Positions 43,185 to 51,314 of a DNA stretch of 51,527 nucleotides are shown here, one piece after another. Source of the DNA: an uncultured Eubacteriales bacterium (GTDB lineage Bacteria > Bacillota > Clostridia > Oscillospirales > Acutalibacteraceae); the NCBI GenBank assembly GCA_900315085.1, contig OMXW01000001.1:1-51527 (forward strand). Reading direction: 5' to 3'. The notes under the pieces were generated by a model, which saw only the letters and a list, made by a program, of their open reading frames with translations, did not search any database and had not been told where the DNA came from. Each line of letters starts with the position of its first letter. Positions within the stretch are counted from its first letter, which is position 1. Made by a program: the position numbers and the translations under genes.

Positions 43185-44690
43185 ATGGAAACTTCAATTC
43201 TCACCAGATTAAACAGAACCGCCGAACAATACGCAGATAAAAAGATGTTCAGCGATCCCGAAAGCAGTATTACCTTTGCTCAGTTCAACGACTACACAAA
43301 GGCAATAGGCACATATATCGCAAAGACGGTTCCCCAGGGAAGTCCAGTAGTGGTAATGTCAGGCAGACACGTTATGACTCCGGCATGCTATCTCGGCGTA
43401 GTCAGAGCAGGCTGTTTCTACGGTCCGATGGACGCCGATATGCCCACAGCAAGACTCAATCAGATTTTATCGGTCATCAAAGCGGATTATATGCTTGTTG
43501 ACAAGGCGCATGTTGAGGTAGCGTCGTCCCTTGATTTCAACGGCACAATCATCGTACTTGAGGATATTATTGACACTCAGCCCGACGCACAGCTTCTTGC
43601 CGAGCGCGAGGCTTCACTTATTTGCACTTCTCCGCTGTATGTGATTTTTACATCGGGTTCAACAGGTGTGCCCAAGGGCGTAATAACTTCACACCAGTCG
43701 CTTATGTGCTACATAGACGCGGTAACAAAGGTGCTAAATATCAACGACACGGATATCATGGGCAACCAGTCTCCGCTTGACTATATCGCGGCAATCCGCG
43801 ACATCTATCTGCCAATCAGCACAGGCGCGTCAACCTTTATCATTCCCAAGAATGAGTTCGCCGTACCAACACTGCTCTTTGAAACACTGAACCGCGAAAA
43901 AATCACGGCTCTCTGCTGGAGTGTTGCAGGAGTAGAGCTCCCCGCAAAGCTCGGAGCATTCGACGTAATGAAGCCCGAATATCTCCAAAAGCTTTGCTTC
44001 TCGGGTTCGGTAATGCCCTGCAAGTATCTTAAAATCTGGCAGGAAAACCTGCCCGACGTACTCTATGTCAATCAGTACGGCCCGACAGAGGCAACAGCCT
44101 CCTGTACATATTATGTAGTAAAAGAAAAGGTAGACGACGACACCGTGCTCCCGATCGGAACACCCTACGATAACTACAAAATTTTACTGCTCAACGACGA
44201 CAATCAGCCGGTAAAGCAGGGTGAAACAGCAGAAATCTGCGTAAGCGGACCTATTCTCGCCCTCGGTTACTACGGAAATGCCGATTACACCGAAAAGGCG
44301 TTCATTCAGAATCCGCTCAATCCCAATTACCGCGAATTAATATATAAAACAGGCGACCTCGGAAGCTTCCGAGAGGACGGAGTTCTTGAATTCCACGGAA
44401 GAAAAGACCGTCAGATCAAGCACATGGGTCACCGCATCGAGCTCGGCGAAATCGAGGAGACCGCCAAGAAAATCGAAGGCGTACTCGACTGCTGCTCGCT
44501 CTATAACAAGCCAAAGGAGCATCTCTACCTGTTCTATACAGGCCCCGCGACCTCAAAGGAGATCGTACTCTATTTCCGCAAAAATCTCCCCGCGTTCATG
44601 TCTCCGCGCAAGCTTGTCAATCTTGAAGCACTGCCTACCTTGCCAAACGGCAAGCTTGATATGCAGACTTTAAAAACATATTTTAAGTAA
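43185..44690 (+). CDS. DltA-like amino acid-adenylating ligase
   Basis: 501-residue stand-alone adenylation domain that should activate an amino acid with ATP and load it on the carrier protein encoded next. Core motifs: IFTSGSTGVPKG (about 154-165), QYGPTEA (297-303), YKTGD (387-391), HGRKDRQIKHMGHRIELGEIE and the catalytic Lys490 in LPNGK. The amine-binding Asp is probably D199. The usual DltA FCGE motif, with the Cys linked to D-Ala choice, reads FSGS (S273). It thus may not activate D-alanine. GAGGGGG ribosome site. Confidence 0.85.
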   Translation: METSILTRLNRTAEQYADKKMFSDPESSITFAQFNDYTKAIGTYIAKTVPQGSPVVVMSGRHVMTPACYLGVVRAGCFYGPMDADMPTARLNQILSVIKADYMLVDKAHVEVASSLDFNGTIIVLEDIIDTQPDAQLLAEREASLICTSPLYVIFTSGSTGVPKGVITSHQSLMCYIDAVTKVLNINDTDIMGNQSPLDYIAAIRDIYLPISTGASTFIIPKNEFAVPTLLFETLNREKITALCWSVAGVELPAKLGAFDVMKPEYLQKLCFSGSVMPCKYLKIWQENLPDVLYVNQYGPTEATASCTYYVVKEKVDDDTVLPIGTPYDNYKILLLNDDNQPVKQGETAEICVSGPILALGYYGNADYTEKAFIQNPLNPNYRELIYKTGDLGSFREDGVLEFHGRKDRQIKHMGHRIELGEIEETAKKIEGVLDCCSLYNKPKEHLYLFYTGPATSKEIVLYFRKNLPAFMSPRKLVNLEALPTLPNGKLDMQTLKTYFK

Positions 44691-44732
44691 ACCCTTAAAC
44701 CCAAAACAAAAAAATGAAATGAGGTATTTATC

Positions 44733-44960
44733 ATGGAAGAACTTATGCAGATTTTAGAAGAACTCAGACCCGACGTTGATTTTGAGAACGAAACCGCTCT
44801 TATCACAAACGGTATTCTCGATTCATTTGATATCGTTGCCCTCGTTGGCGAGCTCAACGATGAATTTGACATCGAAATCAAGCCCAACAACCTTGTTCCC
44901 GAGAACTTCAACTCAGCAAAGGCTATGATGGCTCTTATCGAGCAGCTCCAGGACGAATAA
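44733..44960 (+). CDS. Acyl/peptidyl carrier protein (DltC-like)
   Basis: 75-residue acidic four-helix carrier protein. The phosphopantetheine attachment site is Ser31 in GILDSFDIVALV, followed by ELNDEFDIEI. It would carry the aminoacyl group made by the preceding ligase as a thioester. AATGAGG ribosome site; 42 bases after the ligase and 1 base before the PLP enzyme. Could in principle serve other pathways, but the operon is the natural partner. Confidence 0.9.
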   Translation: MEELMQILEELRPDVDFENETALITNGILDSFDIVALVGELNDEFDIEIKPNNLVPENFNSAKAMMALIEQLQDE

Positions 44961-44961
44961 T

Positions 44962-46146
44962 ATGAATTTGGAAAACCTTAAAAAATTCAACAGCCAAATC
45001 GGCACGCCGTCCTATGTTTTTGACCTGGACATATTTGAAAAGCGCGTCAATTTGGTAAAAAAATACTTTGGCGATAAAACAGGCATTTGTTTTTCAATAA
45101 AGGCAAATCCGTTTTTACTCGGCAGACTTCCCGAAACCTTTGATAAAATCGAGGTTTGCAGCCCCGGTGAGCTTACAATCTGCGAAAAAACTGGCGTAGA
45201 TATGAGCAAAATCATATTTTCTGGCGTCAACAAAACCAAGGCTGACGTAGAGCGCGCCGCTGACGATAAGGTAGGCACGTTCACAGCCGAAAGCATGCTC
45301 CATGTTGAGCTTGTAAACAGCGCCGCGTTAAGCAGAAACACGGTTTATCCCGTGCTTCTCAGAGTAACCGACGTAAAGGGCGGAAGCCAGTTCGGTATGC
45401 AGGACTGCGACGTTATTGAAATCATTAAGAACCGTGATTCCTATAAGGGCATCAAAATTGTAGGCATCCACTATTTCACAGGCACACAAAAGCGCAAGGC
45501 AAAGCCCATCATCAGAGAGCTTGACTTTGTAGCTGATTTCATTGCAAAGGTGAAAGACGAGCTTGACTTCACAATTGAGCGCGTAGAATACGGCACAGGT
45601 CTTGCAATCGATTACTTTGCGGACGACGCCGACGAGCAGGAGGAAGCCCGCCTCAGCGAGATTTCGCCCAAAATCCGCGAAATCGCGGAGATAGCAGACC
45701 TCACGGTTGAAATGGGAAGATTTTTTGCCGCTCCCTGCGGATATTACTTCACAAAGGTAATGGACGTAAAGACAAATTACGACATCAATTACGCAATTGT
45801 TGACGGCGGCATGAATCAGCTTAAATACGACGGTCAGCTTCAGGGAATGCAGATCCCAAAGATCATTCACTTAAAAGCGAATGAATCAAATCAGGAGGAA
45901 GCAAAACCCTGGACATTGTGCGGAAGCCTTTGTACAACAGCCGATATTCTTGCGAGAAATGTATCATTCAACGGTCTTGAAATCGGCGACACCCTTGTTT
46001 TCTGCCGTACAGGCGCGTATTCAGTAATGGAAGGCATGGCTGTATTCCTCAGCCGCGAAATGCCCGTAGTTACCGTATACTCTGAAAAAGAGGGCGTAAC
46101 CGTACTCAGAGAGATGCTTTACACCGATATCTTTAATACCCCATAA
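44962..46146 (+). CDS. PLP-dependent fold-type III decarboxylase-like enzyme
   Basis: 394 residues like diaminopimelate/ornithine decarboxylases: alpha/beta barrel with PLP lysine K47 (SIKANP), H170 in GIHYFTGTQ, GTG 211-213, EMGR 250-253 and the C-terminal GAYS (Y353). The active-site motif reads CTTAD (C324 to D328) where DAP decarboxylases have CESxD and ODC CDxxD. The Cys and final Asp are kept; the acidic residue that helps choose the substrate is Thr. Not a standard lysA. Its place directly after a carrier protein recalls BtrK, which decarboxylates glutamate bound to a carrier. Substrate not known. Confidence 0.85.
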   Translation: MNLENLKKFNSQIGTPSYVFDLDIFEKRVNLVKKYFGDKTGICFSIKANPFLLGRLPETFDKIEVCSPGELTICEKTGVDMSKIIFSGVNKTKADVERAADDKVGTFTAESMLHVELVNSAALSRNTVYPVLLRVTDVKGGSQFGMQDCDVIEIIKNRDSYKGIKIVGIHYFTGTQKRKAKPIIRELDFVADFIAKVKDELDFTIERVEYGTGLAIDYFADDADEQEEARLSEISPKIREIAEIADLTVEMGRFFAAPCGYYFTKVMDVKTNYDINYAIVDGGMNQLKYDGQLQGMQIPKIIHLKANESNQEEAKPWTLCGSLCTTADILARNVSFNGLEIGDTLVFCRTGAYSVMEGMAVFLSREMPVVTVYSEKEGVTVLREMLYTDIFNTP

Positions 46147-46163
46147 TTATTGGAGAGATTTTA

Positions 46164-47789
46164 TTGAGTTACACATCCGTTAATTTTATTTTCTTTGTCC
46201 TTGTGACAATGCTTGTGTACTTTTTATTTCCCAAAAAGAATTATAGATGGACAGTATTGCTTGCGGCAAGTATATTTTTCTATCTTGTCGCGGGCTATAC
46301 CTATGCCATGTTCATTGTATTCACAGCCGTCAGTACATTCCTTACGGGCCTGTGGATTGACAAGATAGCGCGGGATTCAAAGAAGTACCTGAAAGAAAAC
46401 AAAAAGACGCTGAGCAGGGACGAGAAGAAAAAGTTCAAGAGCAAAACCAAGGTAAGAAAACGCCTTGTAATGGCTCTGGTATTAGTATTAAACTTTGGAA
46501 TTCTCGCGTTTTTGAAGTACTACAACTTCTTCGCGGGAAGCCTCAACGACATGCTCGGGAGCTTCGGAATGGACTTCTCCGCTCCGACGCTCAAGCTTTT
46601 CCTGCCGCTCGGTATTTCGTTCTATACCTTCCAGTCAATGGGCTACATTGTGGACGTATACCGCGAAACCACTCCGCCGGAAAAGAATCCATTTAAGATG
46701 CTTCTGTTCGTATCATTCTTCCCGCAGATCATCCAGGGACCTATCAGCCTGCACAGTCAGCTCGCCCATCAGCTCTATGAGGGACATGAGTTTGACTTTA
46801 CCCGTTTCAAACACGGCGCTGAGCTGATTATCTGGGGTTTTGTCAAGAAGATGGTAATTGCCGACAGAACAAATATTCTTATTACTTCGGTAACCGATAA
46901 CTACGGCAACTACTGCGGCTCAACGCTCACCTTCACGGTAATTCTTTACTCCCTCCAGCTATACGCTGACTTCTCGGGCGGTATTGATATTTCACGCGGT
47001 GTAGCGCAGATCTTCGGCATAGATATGATAGACAACTTCAGACGCCCGTACTTCTCAAAGTCAATCAACGAGTACTGGCGCAGATGGCATATCTCACTCG
47101 GCGCATGGCTCAAGAACTACCTGTTCTATCCGGTCGCCATGTCTAACGTGTTCATCAATGCCAGCAAGAAGATGAAGAACACACGCTTTGGCAACACAGC
47201 GGCAGGCACACATGTTTCAAAGGTACTGCCCACAAGCGTTGCGTCACTTATAGTATTCCTCGTCGTTGGTATCTGGCACGGCGCGGACTGGAAGTATGTA
47301 GCGTTCGGCGTATGGAACGGCGGAATAATCATGCTTTCAATTCTGCTCAAGCCGATCTTCGACGGAATCACCGCAAAGCTCCACATCAATCCAAAATCCT
47401 TTGGATTCTCACTGTTCCAGATTTTCAGAACCCTGCTTGTAGTACTTGTAGGCTATGTATTTGATATCGCTCCGAACTTCGGTTATGCGATGGATACATT
47501 TGTAAAATTCTTCACGGATCAGAACATTCCGCTCATGACTCAGCAGTATGCCGAGATGAACATTCTCAGCAATAAAGACTATGCGATCATCGGTATCGGA
47601 GCGGCTCTGATATTCGTTGTCAGCCTGATTCAGGAAAGACATCCCGAAAAGACAATCAGAGAAATGATAGACAGAAAGCCTTTTGCCGTAAGATGGCTCA
47701 CAGTCTACGCAGCAATTATGGTTATCATTATCTTTGGTATTTACGGCTCAGGATACAACGCCGCGGATTTTGTCTACATGCAGTTTTAG
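46164..47789 (+). CDS. MBOAT O-acyltransferase (AlgI-like)
   Basis: 541-residue polytopic membrane protein. MBOAT motifs: NEYWRRWHISLGAWLKNYLFYP (His309) and the catalytic His372 in GIWHGADW. Length and sequence are closer to AlgI/PatA acyltransferases than to DltB (about 400 residues). It would pass an acyl or aminoacyl group from a cytoplasmic carrier across the membrane, giving it to the SGNH partner encoded next. TTG start, 5 bases after GGAGAGA. Seventeen bases after the PLP enzyme gene. Confidence 0.9.
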   Translation: MSYTSVNFIFFVLVTMLVYFLFPKKNYRWTVLLAASIFFYLVAGYTYAMFIVFTAVSTFLTGLWIDKIARDSKKYLKENKKTLSRDEKKKFKSKTKVRKRLVMALVLVLNFGILAFLKYYNFFAGSLNDMLGSFGMDFSAPTLKLFLPLGISFYTFQSMGYIVDVYRETTPPEKNPFKMLLFVSFFPQIIQGPISLHSQLAHQLYEGHEFDFTRFKHGAELIIWGFVKKMVIADRTNILITSVTDNYGNYCGSTLTFTVILYSLQLYADFSGGIDISRGVAQIFGIDMIDNFRRPYFSKSINEYWRRWHISLGAWLKNYLFYPVAMSNVFINASKKMKNTRFGNTAAGTHVSKVLPTSVASLIVFLVVGIWHGADWKYVAFGVWNGGIIMLSILLKPIFDGITAKLHINPKSFGFSLFQIFRTLLVVLVGYVFDIAPNFGYAMDTFVKFFTDQNIPLMTQQYAEMNILSNKDYAIIGIGAALIFVVSLIQERHPEKTIREMIDRKPFAVRWLTVYAAIMVIIIFGIYGSGYNAADFVYMQF

Positions 47790-47798
47790 AGGTAATCT

Positions 47799-48947
47799 AT
47801 GCAAAAAGGATTATCAGCAAAAAGAATTATCAAGATAGTCGCTCTTTTTGTTGCTGTTCTTGTAACAAGTTTGTTTTTGCAGCAATTCATCTTAATTCAT
47901 TACGACAGCAACCGTTTACGATTAGAAGGCTTTTATCTTGAGGAAAAAAACACAATTGACGTTGGTTTGATTGGCTCAAGCGAGGTTTACGCAAGCTTCG
48001 CGCCGGGCATGGCGTATGAAAAATTCGGATTCACGAGCTTTGACTATGCGTCCGCGTCATGTACTCCCACCGCCTCAATAACTCAGGTCAAGGAGATGAT
48101 GGATCAACAGTCTCCAAAGCTTATCCTCATGGAGGTAAACGCTTTCCTGTACGGCGTTGACTCACAGGGAGTAGACGTAAACGCGTTCAAGGATTCAAGT
48201 ATCCGTAATTATATCGATAACATCCCGATGAGTGATAACAAAAAGGCGTTCCTTGACGAGTACATCGAAAAGGATCAGCATATTGAGTACTATCTGCCTT
48301 TGATAAAGTATCATTCGGCGTATAACGATATGCCCGATTCGTTTAAATATATGAGGGCTTGTTTTGAGCAGAAGCTCAGAGGAAATACCATTCTCAAGGG
48401 CTTCAAAACAAGAACAAGAGTATTCCAGCCGCTTCAGAAGCTGTACAACAAGGAGATTCAAACGGACAACAAAAAAGCTCCTTTAAGTCCCACAGCAGAA
48501 GCAGAGATGAAAAAGCTTCTTGATTACTGCAAAAAGGAAAAAATCAATATTGTATTTTTCCGCGCACCTCATATGATAGACGAGAACACGGTAACAAGAT
48601 CCGAGCGTACAAATACTCTTGAAGAGCTAATAACCAAAAACGGTTTTGATTTCTATAACTTCGAGCGCAATTACACAAAGCTCGGAATAGATTTGAAAAA
48701 CGACTTTTACAACTACGATCATCTCAATATTTACGGCTGTGAAAAATTCACCGAGTATCTTGGAAAGCTTCTTGTTGACAAGTATAACATCGGCAGAACT
48801 CAGCTCACTGAAAAGCAGGAAAAGAAATGGAACAACGCCGCGAAAAGCTTCCGTAAGCTGTATGACTACAGCGACGATCTTATCAGGCACCACAAAAAAT
48901 ACATAACGCTTGAGGATGATCCCAAAACCGTTGAAATAATTAAATAA
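47799..48947 (+). CDS. DltD/AlgX-like SGNH protein, membrane anchored
   Basis: 382 residues. N-terminal membrane helix (about 9-30) and an extracytoplasmic SGNH-like domain with the nucleophile Ser61 in LIGSSEV. Near the C terminus YNYDHLNIYG holds His308; the Asp usual three residues before His is Asn305 here, although D302 and D307 are close. DltD- and AlgX-type proteins transfer acyl groups from an MBOAT to a polymer. RNA context: AGAGG ribosome site, 9 bases after the MBOAT gene, last gene of the operon. Confidence 0.8.
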   Translation: MQKGLSAKRIIKIVALFVAVLVTSLFLQQFILIHYDSNRLRLEGFYLEEKNTIDVGLIGSSEVYASFAPGMAYEKFGFTSFDYASASCTPTASITQVKEMMDQQSPKLILMEVNAFLYGVDSQGVDVNAFKDSSIRNYIDNIPMSDNKKAFLDEYIEKDQHIEYYLPLIKYHSAYNDMPDSFKYMRACFEQKLRGNTILKGFKTRTRVFQPLQKLYNKEIQTDNKKAPLSPTAEAEMKKLLDYCKKEKINIVFFRAPHMIDENTVTRSERTNTLEELITKNGFDFYNFERNYTKLGIDLKNDFYNYDHLNIYGCEKFTEYLGKLLVDKYNIGRTQLTEKQEKKWNNAAKSFRKLYDYSDDLIRHHKKYITLEDDPKTVEIIK

Positions 48948-48952
48948 AACTA

Positions 48953-48990
48953 CGGCTGTTTTGCTAACGCAAGACAGCCGATGCTTTTTT
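48953..48990 (+). terminator. Terminator of the dlt-like operon
   Basis: CGGCTGTTTTGC (48953-48964) pairs with GCAAGACAGCCG (48969-48980), one G-U pair, then ATGCTTTTTT. Confidence 0.9.
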
Positions 48991-48993
48991 CAC

Positions 48994-49022
48994 TTGATAT
49001 TATGTATATATCATGCTAAAAT
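48994..49022 (+). promoter_or_regulatory. Promoter of the YkuD-like pair
   Basis: TTGATA (48994-48999), 17 bp, TAAAAT (49017-49022), with TGC just before the -10. Confidence 0.75.
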
Positions 49023-49058
49023 ATAAAATGATATATCACTATCTGAATGGGTATAAAT

Positions 49059-50405
49059 ATGATTTGTAAAAACTGTAACCGAGAAAACCCCGATACACAC
49101 AAATGCTGTGCTTACTGCGGCACCCCTCTGATTCCGGCGCCGAACTATGCCGGTAACATTGAAGAAAAAACACAGAGAATAGAAACAGCGTTTTCAAATA
49201 TTCCGCAGAGTAATCAGCCCGGTAAACGCGGAGCCGACAGCATGAAACTGTTTATTGCGGCGTCAATAACAATAGTATTTGTCGCACTTGGAATTTTCTC
49301 CGTTTTCGTTGTCAGCAGTGTAAATAATAAAAACGTAGTAAAAACCGAATCAACCGCCGCAACCGAAAAAGCAGATACGTCAACGGCAAATGATAATTCT
49401 TCAAGTATTTCAGCTGAAAATGCAAAGGTGTCATACGACGATATTACATATGATGATAATCTTATTTCCGACGAAAACTGCTCCGAGCTTCAAAATCTCA
49501 TTAACGAGGTAAAAAGCGCAACAAAGCAAAGCTTAAAGCTCTGCGTCCTTGAATCCGCAGACAGCGGAGCGCAAAAGTATGCCGAAAGCAATTGTAAAAA
49601 GCTTGCGGGCAGCGACGGCGCGTTGATCGTCGTTGACAATAACACAAAAAAGGTCGGCATATCAGCTCAGGGAAAAAGTAAAAGTCTGATTACCGACTCA
49701 GTAAAAGATAAGCTTATCTCAAATGCGTCGTCATCAATATCAGAATCAAAATATTTTGACGGAATTCAAAATATTTTATCTTCAATTCCGCGCTCGGACT
49801 CTGAAACAAAGGCTTTCGGTTTTAAGCGGATTTCAGGCTCAGACCAGGCAGTATATGTAAAGAAAAAGAGCGGTTCAAATTCCGCAAAAATGACGGTTGT
49901 TGATTATTCTGCCTCGCGCCCAAGCGTTAAGCTTGAATGTGACGCATATGTTGGCAGCGACGGAATAACAGACAGCCCGAGTGAAAACAAGAGCGCTACA
50001 CCAAAGGGTGAATATAAGCTCGGAATGGTACTTGCGCTTTCGTCGTTCAATACCTCAATGCAGATAGAAATCGTAAATCAAAACGATGTATGGGTAACCG
50101 ATCCCGACTCGTCCTACTATAATACAAAACAGCCGGGACCTGTAAACCGTCCGGGACTATGGTCAAAGGCGGACGATATTTACACAAATTTTTCTTCCGG
50201 AAAGTTCTACGCGTGTATTCTGATTGAACACAACGGAGACGGCTTTACAAAGGGACAATACAATAAAGGCTCGGGAATTTTCGTCACAGGCAAAAGCAGC
50301 GAGCTGTCAAAAAGCTGGGGAGATGTAAATATATCCGAGGACAACATGAAAAAGCTTCTGAAAATTCTGGACAGCGAAGCAAATCCGTACATTTCAATCA
50401 GCTGA
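49059..50405 (+). CDS. Zinc-ribbon membrane protein with TPM-like and degenerate YkuD-like domains
   Basis: 448 residues in four parts: zinc ribbon (C3, C6, C17, C20), a membrane helix (about 62-88), a Ser/Thr-rich linker, a TPM-like region (about 140-240, SDGALIVVDNNTKKVGISAQG), and a C-terminal L,D-transpeptidase (YkuD)-like domain (TPKGEYKLG, WVTDPDSSYY, GSGIFVTG, ISEDNMKKLLKIL). The catalytic His (usual FFHV) is Thr and the Cys (usual xGCVA) is Asp in SWGDVNIS, so it should be inactive. ATG 49059 gives a normal zinc-ribbon start; ATG 49047 is also in frame. Confidence 0.75.
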   Translation: MICKNCNRENPDTHKCCAYCGTPLIPAPNYAGNIEEKTQRIETAFSNIPQSNQPGKRGADSMKLFIAASITIVFVALGIFSVFVVSSVNNKNVVKTESTAATEKADTSTANDNSSSISAENAKVSYDDITYDDNLISDENCSELQNLINEVKSATKQSLKLCVLESADSGAQKYAESNCKKLAGSDGALIVVDNNTKKVGISAQGKSKSLITDSVKDKLISNASSSISESKYFDGIQNILSSIPRSDSETKAFGFKRISGSDQAVYVKKKSGSNSAKMTVVDYSASRPSVKLECDAYVGSDGITDSPSENKSATPKGEYKLGMVLALSSFNTSMQIEIVNQNDVWVTDPDSSYYNTKQPGPVNRPGLWSKADDIYTNFSSGKFYACILIEHNGDGFTKGQYNKGSGIFVTGKSSELSKSWGDVNISEDNMKKLLKILDSEANPYISIS

Positions 50406-50420
50406 TTTCAGGAGGTATAA

Positions 50421-51272
50421 ATGAGTAAAAAAAAGACACAGGCACATTTGTCGGACAAAAAGAGTAAGGATGAAAAAAAGCCTGATTTATACGCCGGTGA
50501 TATGCCAGACTTCAACAGTGAAAATAAAAAGGTGCTAATCGCCCTGATGATAGCTATGTTTATCGTTATAGGGGCAATAGTCGCGTCCTGTTCAATCATC
50601 GTAAATACGCTTGATGATGATACTGATGAGAAAACTCCTGCTAAAAAGTCAAGCATCACGGCAACAACCGCCGCTCCTGCAACATCAAAGCCAAATAAAA
50701 CCTCCGAACCCGCCATAAAGAGCAACGAGGGGGAGACGAACGAAGAAACAACTTTGGAAGCTGTTGAAACCACCAAACCGGTTGATACAAAAATCCCCGA
50801 GGAATTATCGCAGATACTCACCAATAACGGAATAGATTCATCAAGCCTTGATTTTAATCAGCTGATAGTAGTAAACGCAGGCGAAAGCTCAAGCGCAAAA
50901 GTCAGCTACTACGAGAAAAACGACAACTCATGGACGGAACCTGAATCTATGCCGTCAGTCTACGGCTTTGTAGGAATAGAGGGCGTAGGAAAGGCGAGCG
51001 AATCGGCTACCATAACCCCAAAGGGTTTATTCGGAATCTCAACAGCGTTCGGCTTTGATGAGAGCATAGATACCGGACTTAATTATTTTCAAATAACAGA
51101 GGGTACATACTGGGTAGACGATCCAAACTCCAAATACTACAATATGCACGTTGAGGGAATCGATGACAACGACCACCCAACACAAGGCTGCGTAGCAGTA
51201 TCGGAGGACGCGATGAAAAGCACCCTCAAATGGCTCAGCAAAGATAACGATCCTCATATTCTCATAGTATAA
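50421..51272 (+). CDS. YkuD-like L,D-transpeptidase family protein, shortened domain
   Basis: 283 residues: a basic cytoplasmic start, one membrane helix (about 38-62), a Thr/Lys/Glu-rich wall-spanning linker (65-125), then a YkuD-like domain with TITPKGLFGISTAFGF, YWVDDPNSKYYNMHV and HPTQGCVAVSEDAM (catalytic-type C257). The stretch between YYN and TQGC is about 55 residues shorter than in the preceding paralogue, and the usual GSAIFFHV strand is missing. Activity is therefore uncertain. AGGAGG ribosome site, 15 bases after its paralogue, so same transcript. Confidence 0.8.
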   Translation: MSKKKTQAHLSDKKSKDEKKPDLYAGDMPDFNSENKKVLIALMIAMFIVIGAIVASCSIIVNTLDDDTDEKTPAKKSSITATTAAPATSKPNKTSEPAIKSNEGETNEETTLEAVETTKPVDTKIPEELSQILTNNGIDSSSLDFNQLIVVNAGESSSAKVSYYEKNDNSWTEPESMPSVYGFVGIEGVGKASESATITPKGLFGISTAFGFDESIDTGLNYFQITEGTYWVDDPNSKYYNMHVEGIDDNDHPTQGCVAVSEDAMKSTLKWLSKDNDPHILIV

Positions 51273-51275
51273 ACA

Positions 51276-51314
51276 AACGTCGGGACAGGCAATTACACAG
51301 TCCCGACGTTTTTT
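51276..51314. terminator. Terminator between the YkuD-like pair and the TspO gene
   Basis: AACGTCGGGAC (51276-51286) pairs with GTCCCGACGTT (51300-51310), then TTTT. Between convergent genes. Confidence 0.88.

Noticed and set aside
44962-46146. Naming the PLP enzyme lysA (lysine synthesis)
   Set aside because: The CTTAD motif and its place in an acyl-transfer operon argue against ordinary DAP decarboxylase; no other lysine gene is near.
43185-48947. Calling the operon a standard dltACBD teichoic acid D-alanylation operon
   Set aside because: The inserted PLP enzyme, the AlgI-length MBOAT and Ser in place of the selective Cys do not fit, so no dlt symbols were given.
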